This document shows positions 26,922 to 34,118 of a DNA stretch of 64,000 nt, one piece after another. The stretch is from Pirellulales bacterium. GTDB taxonomy: Bacteria > Planctomycetota > Planctomycetia > Pirellulales > Thermoguttaceae. The number at the start of each line of letters is the position of its first letter. Positions within the stretch are counted from its first letter, which is position 1. The stretch covers positions 25,746 to 89,745 of the forward strand of contig JAFGRD010000042.1 of the NCBI GenBank assembly GCA_016935315.1, in the 5' to 3' direction. A model generated the notes under the pieces. The model did no database searches, was not told the origin of the DNA, and saw only the letters and a list, made by a program, of their open reading frames with translations. The position numbers and the translations under genes are program-made.

Positions 26922-28064
26922 ATGCGCTCGATCTATCTCGACTACAACGCCACTACGCCCATCGCCCCGGCTGTCCAAGAGGTGATATTGCCGTTTTTGG
27001 CCGATCACTTCGGCAACCCGTCCAGCCACCACGCCTTGGGCCGGGCCTGCCACGAAGCCGTGGAAAACGCCCGACTCTGCGTGGCCCGCCTGCTGGGGGT
27101 CCATCGCGACGAGATTATCTTCACCTCCGGCGGAACCGAGAGCAACAACCTCGCCATCAAGGGCGTGGCGCTGCGGCACGGCCTGCTCGGCGACGGACAC
27201 CTGGTCCTCTCCGCCATCGAGCACCCGGCCGTGCTCGAGCCGGCCCGATACCTCGAATCGCTCGGCTATGGCCTGACGCTGGTCGGCTGCGACTGCCGGG
27301 GCGTGGTCGATCCCCGGGCCGTCGCGGCGGCCATCCGGCCGGACACCGTGCTGGTCAGCGTGATGCACGCCAACAATGAGATCGGCACGATCCAGCCGAT
27401 TCGCCGGATCGCCGAGATCTGCCATGCCAGGGATGTCCTGCTACACACCGATGCCGCCCAAACCGTCGGCAAAATCCCCACGCGGGTCCAGGAACTCGGC
27501 GTCGATCTGCTTTCGCTCGCCGGACACAAGATGTACGCCCCCAAGGGAATCGGGGCCTTGTACGTGCGGCGTGGAATCGCCCTGGAGCCCGTCTTGCACG
27601 GGGCCGGCCACGAGGGAGGTCTTCGGGCGGGGACCGAGAATGTACCATTCACTATCGCCTTGGGCCGAGCGGCGATGCTCGCGGACGCACACCTCGACGA
27701 GGCCGCCAAGCGTCTAGCCACGCTGCGCGATCGGCTCCAGCAACGGCTGCAAGAGGGAACTGGTGATCGGCTCACCGTCAATGCGGCCGGTGCCGAGCGG
27801 CTGCCCAACACGCTCTCGGTCAACTTCCCGGGCCGCAGCGGCGGCGCGCTGCTGCGGCGCATTCCCGAACTGTGTGCCTCGACGGGCGCCGCCTGCCACA
27901 GCGGCTCCAAGAATCTCTCCCCCACGCTGGCTGCTATCGGCCTGACGCCCGAGACGACTCGAGGCACGGTGCGTTTGAGCGTCGGCTGGTACACGACCGA
28001 GGAGGAGGTCGACCGCGCGGCCAGCCTGCTGCTTTCCGCCTGGGAAGCCGAGATCGACAGCTAG
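26922..28064 (+). CDS. Class V aminotransferase: cysteine desulfurase or selenocysteine lyase
   Basis: 380 residues from ATG 26922 (MRSIYLDYNATTPIAP); the longer frame to 26667 overlaps the DUF3467 gene and is not used. PLP-binding marks: SGGTESNNLAIKG, HTDAAQTVGKI, and SLAGHKMYAPKGIGALYVRR with the Schiff-base Lys. The catalytic loop is CASTGAACHSGSKNLSPTLA: Cys in AACHSG rather than the SGSACTS of IscS/NifS. The AACHS form resembles selenocysteine lyases. It releases sulfur (or selenium) from (seleno)cysteine for cofactor or selenium metabolism. No iscU or iscA neighbour exists, so it does not sit in an isc operon. Substrate left open. Confidence 0.82.
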   Translation: MRSIYLDYNATTPIAPAVQEVILPFLADHFGNPSSHHALGRACHEAVENARLCVARLLGVHRDEIIFTSGGTESNNLAIKGVALRHGLLGDGHLVLSAIEHPAVLEPARYLESLGYGLTLVGCDCRGVVDPRAVAAAIRPDTVLVSVMHANNEIGTIQPIRRIAEICHARDVLLHTDAAQTVGKIPTRVQELGVDLLSLAGHKMYAPKGIGALYVRRGIALEPVLHGAGHEGGLRAGTENVPFTIALGRAAMLADAHLDEAAKRLATLRDRLQQRLQEGTGDRLTVNAAGAERLPNTLSVNFPGRSGGALLRRIPELCASTGAACHSGSKNLSPTLAAIGLTPETTRGTVRLSVGWYTTEEEVDRAASLLLSAWEAEIDS

Positions 28065-28124
28065 CCCTCGCACAACTTGCCCCGCCAGCGAGTCGGCAGA
28101 TTCGCCCGTTTGGGCTCAAGCCTG

Positions 28125-29255
28125 TCAGTCGGCGACGCCGCCAATGGCTGCGCCCCTTCTTTTGGCATGCGACACGGGTACTCCGTGTCGTTGCTCTACC
28201 AGGCTGCGATGCCAATCAACACCGAGCATCACCACGTTGATTCCGGAGCCGATTCCCAACAAGGCCACGTGATCGTTCGGCTGCAGGTGCCCGCTCTCGA
28301 CCCCCAACGCGGCCGTGAGGGGGAGGGCGACCGAACCGGTATTGCCGAGCATCTCCAGTGTGGTGAAGTCGATCTCCGGCTTCAGGCCAAACGTGTCGAG
28401 CATCAGCTTTCGATGGGCGCGTCCGACCTGGTGACAGAACGTCTTGTCGATGTCGTCGGCGTGCCAGCCCATGCAACGGAGAAACTTGGCAAAGGCGTCT
28501 CGCCCCGCGGCGATCCCCTCATGCATCAGCGTTTCACTGTCGGTCTTCATCAACGGCCGCATGTCGGCACCGGCCGATTCGTCTCGGCCGCTCTGGCACA
28601 GTTCGCAGTGCGTCGTGTTGGTGTGCGCGACGCCGCCGAGCAACCGGTTGCCCGTGCGGCTCAGCTCACGGTCGGTCAACACGACGGCCGCGCTTCCTGA
28701 GCCGATCGTCAACGAAGCGACGGCCAGTTTCACGTCCTTGCGCGAAAGCGAAGTCTGCCGGTTGAGCTGCTCGATGGTCGTTTCCACCAGTGCCCGGCTG
28801 CTCTCGGTGCCCACCACCACCCCGGCGCGAATCTGGCCCAGCTCGATCATATTGGCCACTTGGACCATGCCGTTGAGCAGTCCGAGGCAGGCGTTGGAGA
28901 CATCGTAGACCATACAGTCGTCGGACAGCCCAAGACGGTGGTGGACGCCGCAGGCAGTGGCCGGTTCGAGAAAGTCACGGCAGACGGATCCGTGGATCAG
29001 CGCGCCGACGTGACGCTTGTCCAATCCGGCGATTCGGATGGCCCTCTCGGCCGTCTCGACGCTTTTCTCGCTGGGCAGCATGCCGGGCGGCCAGAACCTG
29101 CGTTGGGCGATGCCCGACATCAGTTCCAGCCGGCCTGCCGGCAACCGAAGCCTTGTGTAGAGGGGATCGAGCCACCTTTCGATCTGCTCCGACGTGACCG
29201 CTTCGTCCGGCAGCGTGTAGGCAAACGTTTCCAGGCAGACGTTTTGGTAGAGCAT
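28125..29255 (-). CDS. 3-oxoacyl-ACP synthase III-like thiolase-fold enzyme
   Basis: 376 residues from ATG 29255 (MLYQNVCLETFAYTLPDE); the frame extends to 29447 but no ribosome site is seen there. Thiolase fold with the full FabH-type triad: Cys in VYDVSNACLGLLNGM (~115), His in TFCHQVGRAH (~285), Asn in EMLGNTGSVALPL (~315). GSGSAAVVL and LLGIGSGINVVML are further KAS III landmarks. The wording DVSNACLG is also typical of OleA-type ketosynthases that condense two acyl chains, so the product may be a beta-ketoacyl chain outside normal fatty-acid initiation. Convergent with the desulfurase-like gene (60 bp apart) and divergent from the next hydrolase. No acyl carrier protein is adjacent. Confidence 0.8.
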   Translation of the reverse strand: MLYQNVCLETFAYTLPDEAVTSEQIERWLDPLYTRLRLPAGRLELMSGIAQRRFWPPGMLPSEKSVETAERAIRIAGLDKRHVGALIHGSVCRDFLEPATACGVHHRLGLSDDCMVYDVSNACLGLLNGMVQVANMIELGQIRAGVVVGTESSRALVETTIEQLNRQTSLSRKDVKLAVASLTIGSGSAAVVLTDRELSRTGNRLLGGVAHTNTTHCELCQSGRDESAGADMRPLMKTDSETLMHEGIAAGRDAFAKFLRCMGWHADDIDKTFCHQVGRAHRKLMLDTFGLKPEIDFTTLEMLGNTGSVALPLTAALGVESGHLQPNDHVALLGIGSGINVVMLGVDWHRSLVEQRHGVPVSHAKRRGAAIGGVAD

Positions 29256-29783
29256 GATCTTGAGATGCCGAATGGCTCGATTCGTGGTTTTCCCACTCGC
29301 CGGGTCGAGGATTCCGCCGAGTTGGGGTCGCTGCCGTAGCGGCAACCGGCGCAAACCTATAGGATAGCCCCTTCCGCCAAGCCGGTAAAGTGGCGGATGA
29401 TCCCGCAATGGCGGCCAGGGCCGCGCATCCTGCGCCGCTGCGGCCAATCGGCCGATCCGGCCATCTCAGCGAGGCTTTCCCGATCGATGCAGAAGCCGGC
29501 AAATTGGGGTTGCTAGAACTGCTAGCAATACACGATGTTGTGGGAGCAGCGTTTCCACGCCCAAAATAGGGGAAGTGCTTGCAAAGTCGACGCCCGATTC
29601 CTAAACTGCCCAACGACTTGCATTCCTCTCGCTGGTGAGCTGTCTAACGTCGAGGAGTTCCGAAGGCGGTGATCGAAGCCACTCCCGAAGGCCGACTGCC
29701 GAAGGACCGCGCAGCCGTCGTCGCGAATCTCCCCGCGAAAGCACACCTAGACGACACAAGACGTGTCGAGGGAGGAGCACAGA
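29256..29783. other. Divergent intergenic region, 528 bp
   Basis: Between the ketosynthase (minus) and the amidotransferase-like hydrolase (plus). It contains a 7-bp inverted repeat (29510-29528) and a weak plus-strand promoter candidate, TTGCAA at 29579-29584 and TAAACT at 29602-29607 with a 17-nt spacer. Short open frames here lack ribosome sites and family resemblance. Confidence 0.5.
29510..29528. promoter_or_regulatory. Inverted repeat, operator candidate
   Basis: TTGCTAG-AACTG-CTAGCAA: perfect 7-bp arms around a 5-bp centre, about 50 bp upstream of the weak promoter for 29784-30530 and 255 bp upstream of the ketosynthase start. Confidence 0.35.
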
Positions 29784-30530
29784 ATGGACTCCAAACCAGT
29801 CATCGGGGTCAATGCCGACTACCGTTCGGCGCGAAAGGACTCGGGCGCGTACGGGTTTCTCGGAGCGGGATATTTCGATTCGCTCGCCGAAGCGGGCGCG
29901 ATTCCGGTGATCATTCCTCCACTGGAGAATGAGGCAGATGTGCGTCAGGTGCTCAACATGCTCGACGGCATCGTGCTTGGCGGCGGCGGAGACCTGGATC
30001 CTCGGCACGATGGATTCATGACACATCCGGCGATGCGGCTGCTCGACCAGCGTCGGGAACGGTTCGACCGGATGCTGATGCGGCTGATCGCCGAGCGAAG
30101 AATGCCGGTGCTGGGGATCGGCTGCGGCATGCAGCTAATGAACGTCTCGCAGGGCGGCAATCTCTTCTTCCATATTCCCGAGGATCTTCCCCGGGCCTTG
30201 CCGCACAGCGATCCGATGGACATGACCCATCGCCACGCCTTGGAGGTGGAAACGGGGTCGTTGATGGAGCGGGTTTACGGCGAAGGAGAAATCCGCGTCA
30301 ACAGCATGCACCATATGGCGATTGACGAGGTCGCACCCGGCTTCGCCGTCACCGCCCGATGCCCCGACGGTGTGGTGGAAGCCATCGAGTCCACGAGAGA
30401 CGACTGGTTTGCCTTGGGAACGCAGTTCCATCCGCAAAACCACTCGGCCTCGGCGCTGGACCTACGGATCTTTGAGGAGTTTGTCGCGGGCATTACCGGC
30501 CAGGTTATCGAGGTCAGAATGGTCGCCTAG
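29784..30530 (+). CDS. Gamma-glutamyl hydrolase family protein (peptidase C26, PuuD-like)
   Basis: 248 residues from ATG 29784, with GGAGGAG 6 nt upstream. Class I glutamine-amidotransferase fold: DGIVLGGGGDLDP, the nucleophile elbow PVLGIGCGMQLMNVSQGG (Cys ~116), and QFHPQ (His ~222) with a distal acid. The LGIxxGxQxMNVxxGG wording is that of the PuuD subfamily, which hydrolyses gamma-glutamyl bonds such as gamma-glutamyl-GABA. The usual CRG after the elbow Gly is CGM here, a small departure. Cytoplasmic. An AnmK-like gene starts 21 bp downstream on the same strand, so the two are likely one transcript. The actual gamma-glutamyl substrate is unknown. Confidence 0.85.
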   Translation: MDSKPVIGVNADYRSARKDSGAYGFLGAGYFDSLAEAGAIPVIIPPLENEADVRQVLNMLDGIVLGGGGDLDPRHDGFMTHPAMRLLDQRRERFDRMLMRLIAERRMPVLGIGCGMQLMNVSQGGNLFFHIPEDLPRALPHSDPMDMTHRHALEVETGSLMERVYGEGEIRVNSMHHMAIDEVAPGFAVTARCPDGVVEAIESTRDDWFALGTQFHPQNHSASALDLRIFEEFVAGITGQVIEVRMVA

Positions 30531-30551
30531 TCAGAGAATCGTGATAGAACC

Positions 30552-31823
30552 ATGGCGACGCTTCTCCGCTTCGACATGCCGCGCACCGGTGGCGGGCGAC
30601 GTTGGACTGCCGGCGTGCTCGTTTCCTCGAAATGCACGCAAGCGGCAGCCGCGCTGATCGCGGCCGACGGACACGGAACGGACGCTCAGGCCCGCGCGGC
30701 GGGAGCCGTCACGGCCGAAATCCCCAACAAGACCGTGGCCCTGTTCGGCTCGCTGGCCGGCACGCCCGGAGCGTCGGCCGGCTCGATCGCCCTGTTGCGG
30801 GCCCAGTTGGCCGAGATCGAGGCGGCGCTGATGGCCGATCTGTTGTCCGGACTGGGAGTGGCGCCAAGCCGCGTCTTGGCGGTCGGGGTCCACGATCCGG
30901 GTCTCTGGCACACCGCACGCGGCGAACCGGCCGGCTACCTCGGGCTGTGCGACGCCGCCCGGCTGGCCGAAGCAACCGGCCTGAACGTGATCGATGCCTT
31001 TCCCGCGCGCGATTTGGCCCAGGGCGGACTGGGGGGACCAATCACCGCGATGAGTCAATGGATGCTGCTGCGACACGCCCAGCGCGGCCGCGTGGTGCTG
31101 GATCTGGGTCGAACCGTGCAGATCAGCTACCTGCCGCCCACGTTGGCCGACAAGGCCGCCTCGCGAATCCTATCCTTCGAGGCTGGCCCCGGCACCGCCA
31201 TGCTTGATCTGCTGGCGGAACGACTTACGGGCGGCCGGCATCGTTTCGATCCGGGCGGTCGGCTGGCCGTGCAAGGACGGCGGATTCCGGAGCTGCTCGA
31301 GCACTGGCTGAGCGATCCCTATTTCGATCGGCCGCTGCCGCGATGGCATCCCCAAGGAGTACGCCCCGAGCGGTTCCTCAGTGATTCAATGCAGATGGCG
31401 GTCGACTTCGACTGGTCGGTCCGCGATCTGCTGTGTTCGGCCACGCACTTCATTGCCGAAACGATTGTGCGGGCGATCAGCCGCCGGCTGCCCGAGGACG
31501 CTCGCATCAGCGAAGTCGTGATCGCCGGCGGCGGGCAACAGAACGGTATGCTGTTGCGGGAAATTGGCCGGGCAACGAAACTGCCGCTGGTGCGGATTGG
31601 CGATCTGGGCTACCCCGACGACGCGTTCGGGCCGGCCTGCATCGCCCTGTTGGCCCTGCTCCACCTGGATCAGGTTCCCGCCAACGCCACCGCCGTCACC
31701 AAGACCGACGTCCCGCGACTGTTGGGCCGGCTCACACCGGGATCCCCGCAGAACTGGCAACGGTTGCTGCAAGCGTGCGCCGGCAGCAGCCCGGCCGTCA
31801 GGCCGTTGCGCAGTGCCGTATAG
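30552..31823 (+). CDS. Divergent anhydro-N-acetylmuramic acid kinase-like protein
   Basis: 423 residues from ATG 30552, 21 bp after the hydrolase stop; the ribosome site is weak, consistent with coupling. AnmK landmarks: NVIDAFPARDLAQGGLGGPI (~140-160, the catalytic Asp region of ASKHA kinases), LSFEAGPGTAMLDLL (~212-226), VVIAGGGQQNGMLLREI (~322-338) and YPDDAFGPACIALLAL (~355-370). The usual AnmK N-terminal phosphate loop GTxSGTSxDG is absent: the corresponding part reads TAGVLVSSKCTQAAAALIAA. Normal AnmK phosphorylates and opens 1,6-anhydro-MurNAc in cell-wall recycling. Loss of the loop questions activity. It may be a planctomycete subfamily with another sugar substrate. Confidence 0.68.
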   Translation: MATLLRFDMPRTGGGRRWTAGVLVSSKCTQAAAALIAADGHGTDAQARAAGAVTAEIPNKTVALFGSLAGTPGASAGSIALLRAQLAEIEAALMADLLSGLGVAPSRVLAVGVHDPGLWHTARGEPAGYLGLCDAARLAEATGLNVIDAFPARDLAQGGLGGPITAMSQWMLLRHAQRGRVVLDLGRTVQISYLPPTLADKAASRILSFEAGPGTAMLDLLAERLTGGRHRFDPGGRLAVQGRRIPELLEHWLSDPYFDRPLPRWHPQGVRPERFLSDSMQMAVDFDWSVRDLLCSATHFIAETIVRAISRRLPEDARISEVVIAGGGQQNGMLLREIGRATKLPLVRIGDLGYPDDAFGPACIALLALLHLDQVPANATAVTKTDVPRLLGRLTPGSPQNWQRLLQACAGSSPAVRPLRSAV

Positions 31824-31873
31824 GGAGCAGTGCCGTGTAGCGACTCGTTCTGCTGCACTTCCCATGACCGAGT

Positions 31874-32860
31874 TTAATCCTCGGTCGAGCCGTCGCCCTC
31901 GACTTGCGGATAGGGCTCAGCCGTATCCCGGTAGGCTTCATAGAGCTGGATCGCCTGTTGGTCGGTGAGACTGCGGCCGACGACCAACCTCATGCGGGCA
32001 CGGGCGGTTTGCCCCGCGTCGAGATCCCGGCCGAACAGCGACAAGTAAAGCGACGCGTGGCCGGCGACGCCGTCCGGCGGCGTCTTGTTGTAGGGCGTGG
32101 CCACCGCGAAACAGTCTTCCGGCGAAGCCATCATTACCGCCGTCAGCCCGCTTTGCTCGTTGCGGCGGACTGCCAGCGGACCGGCCAGCCAGCGGGTTAC
32201 CGACCACTGTACCGGATTGGGCGGATACTCCCATCGGCGGTCGAAAATCAACTCCGCGGCCGCACGGTCTCTGGGGAACATCAGATACGTGCCGTCGACC
32301 AGCGGATTCACGTCGGCCGGCAGCAACTCCGGCCTGCCCGTGCCGTGGAAGTTCGGCTTCACGTAGACCAGCGCCCGCATCTGTTTCGCGAAATACGACG
32401 ACATGAACAGTTCGAACCGCGGCATCGCCCGCTCGGGCGCTACCATGGCTTCCACATCCAGCGTGTCGGACGTCTTCCAGCGATAGACGATCACCATTTG
32501 CAGCGGATGATCGTCCGCCGGTGGAAAGCGGGCCTCGATCGCGCCGTCGGGCAACCGCCTCACGATCGTCGGCCAGTCGCGGGCCGCATGACCGTAGCGC
32601 GTGTCGGTCGAGAACACGCGGTAAGGGCTGAAAATGCCCGGATGGTCGCTGCCGTAGGCGATTTCCTCCCCGGTGGTCACATCGACCAGCGACGAAATCC
32701 CCTGCGACCTGCCGTCCAGCCGCAGCGCGCCCCGGACAACACCGGTGTCGAACCGATAATAGCCGTCGCCGGCCGGGCGGAAGGACAGGTCAGGCGAATC
32801 GGCCACAACGGTCGCGGCGGGCAGAGCGATCAGCACCAGCCACAGGCAACGGCAACGCAT
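31874..32860 (-). CDS. Secreted protein, unrecognised beta-rich family
   Basis: 328 residues from ATG 32860, with GAGGAG close upstream. A signal peptide is clear (WLVLIALPAATVVA, cleavage before DSPD near residue 21). The mature part is beta-rich with recurring aromatic/Arg patterns (YYRFDTGVVRGALRLDGRSQ, MVIVYRWKTSDTLDVEAMV, RRWEYPPNPVQWSVTRWLAG), suggestive of a galactose-mutarotase-like or jelly-roll fold. No catalytic signature can be named. It lies 159 bp downstream of the ThuA gene in the same orientation, so both may serve uptake or breakdown of an external sugar. Confidence 0.6.
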   Translation of the reverse strand: MRCRCLWLVLIALPAATVVADSPDLSFRPAGDGYYRFDTGVVRGALRLDGRSQGISSLVDVTTGEEIAYGSDHPGIFSPYRVFSTDTRYGHAARDWPTIVRRLPDGAIEARFPPADDHPLQMVIVYRWKTSDTLDVEAMVAPERAMPRFELFMSSYFAKQMRALVYVKPNFHGTGRPELLPADVNPLVDGTYLMFPRDRAAAELIFDRRWEYPPNPVQWSVTRWLAGPLAVRRNEQSGLTAVMMASPEDCFAVATPYNKTPPDGVAGHASLYLSLFGRDLDAGQTARARMRLVVGRSLTDQQAIQLYEAYRDTAEPYPQVEGDGSTED

Positions 32861-33019
32861 GGTTGGCTCCTCAAGGTGGGGTTGCGTGATACGGGGAATT
32901 GCCCAGTGGCGTGGAGCCGCCTCCCGAAGGATGGCGGCGGAATTGGAGACCCTCCGAATCGTGCCAGTCGGAATGCAGCAAGGGCCGGTCCCGAGTGCGC
33001 AGCCGGGGCGCAGGCTGCG

Positions 33020-33775
33020 CTACCGCCCGGCGGCCCAGTCGATGCCCTGCGTGAGGATCTTCACAAAACTCGGATTCGCCCAGGCCTTGCTGTCGTGGCC
33101 CAGCATCAGATAGAGCACGCGGCTCTTGCCGTAGTCCTTCACCCAAGCCAATTCCGGATCGTTCTTGGGATGATCGGTCTTCAGGAGGACCTTGACGTCG
33201 GGCGCCGTGTAGTAGCCCTTGTAAGTCTCGTCGTGGATCTCGAAATCCCCGACGCCCTTGGTGATCGGATGCTCCTTGTCGGCCACGGTCACCTTCATGT
33301 CTTCGTCGTGCGACCAGCCCGAGACAGCGTACTGTTGCCCGTCGATCTCGCAAGGCTTCAGAATGAACTTGCCGCCGATGATCTTGCGGAACTCGCCCCA
33401 ATCGCTATGGGCGCCCATGTTATGGTGCAACGACACGACGCCAATGCCCTTTTTCAGCAAAGCGACGAACGCCTTCTGCTGCTCGGGCGAGATACCGCCG
33501 ACCATGTCGTACATCACGATGACGTCGTAATCCTTCTCCAGGCCGGGCTTGAGCAGATCGGCCGACTGCGGCAAAGGGGCCTTCGTGTAGCGGACGTCGG
33601 GCATGGCGTCGAACATGGCGAAAAACGGCTCCTCCTCGAAACCGTGTCCGCCGAACGTCAGCAGCACGCGGATCTTCCCCTTGGCCGCCGGGTTCGCCGC
33701 GTCGGCCGCCACGGCCGGCATAGCTACGGCAGCCAACAGGGCCAACAACAGCGTCGTGGAAATCAGGCATTTCAT
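33020..33775 (-). CDS. Secreted ThuA-domain protein
   Basis: 251 residues from ATG 33775; AGGAG stands 7 nt before it, so the upstream in-frame start at 33793 is not used. The signal peptide runs to about residue 23 (LLALLAAVAMPAVAA). The mature part is a class-I-glutamine-amidotransferase-like ThuA fold: VLLTFGGHGFEEEPFF, DVIVMYDMVGGISPEQQKAF, GIGVVSLHHNMGAHSDWGEF, EIHDETYKGY, DHPKNDPELAWVKDYGKSRV, YLMLGHDSKAW. ThuA-domain proteins are widespread in planctomycetes and linked to carbohydrate use, originally trehalose; the exact reaction is unknown. The exported form suggests a periplasmic role. Confidence 0.88.
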   Translation of the reverse strand: MKCLISTTLLLALLAAVAMPAVAADAANPAAKGKIRVLLTFGGHGFEEEPFFAMFDAMPDVRYTKAPLPQSADLLKPGLEKDYDVIVMYDMVGGISPEQQKAFVALLKKGIGVVSLHHNMGAHSDWGEFRKIIGGKFILKPCEIDGQQYAVSGWSHDEDMKVTVADKEHPITKGVGDFEIHDETYKGYYTAPDVKVLLKTDHPKNDPELAWVKDYGKSRVLYLMLGHDSKAWANPSFVKILTQGIDWAAGR

Positions 33776-34118
33776 AGCAGTACTCCTGAGCATCGGTGTG
33801 ACGCAAAAGCGACCGGTCCGCGCCGATCCAATGGGTGTCTACACTGCGAATGTTCGAGACCGACCAGCGGGAGGCCGGCAAGACCGGGCTCCCGTTGGTC
33901 GCCCCCGCGCATTAACCGTGCAAACGTCAACAAGGCCACTCTAAGCCTTGACTCGCCGTCAGTCAAGCATGAGACGAGATCCCACCGCAGGCCACCATCC
34001 CCCGATTCGGCGGGGAACGTCTGTTTTGCTCCGTCCCCCCGACGGCTATACTGGTAGGTGAATTCTGTGAACCTCGGCCCATAGCTGATTTCGCCTTCTC
34101 GGCGAGGGAGTGTGTGCG
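33776..34118. other. Intergenic region, 343 bp, with palindromic element
   Basis: Divergent region between ThuA (minus) and the hydrazine-synthase-alpha-like gene (plus). It contains one copy of the 99-bp palindromic element (33832-33930). The rest shows no coding signal. Confidence 0.6.
33832..33930. repeat. 99-bp palindromic MITE-like element, copy 1
   Basis: Imperfect inverted ends of about 21 bp (left ending CTGCGAATG, right beginning CATTAACCGTGCAAACGT) flank internal 12-bp arms GACCAGCGGGAG (33862-33873) and CTCCCGTTGGTC (33889-33900), one mismatch. An equally long copy lies in opposite orientation at 61864-61962. Both are intergenic. No coding capacity; foldable as a long hairpin. Confidence 0.75.

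Noticed and set aside
26922..28064. Assignment as iscS
   Set aside because: The catalytic loop and lack of isc neighbours do not support a specific iscS name.
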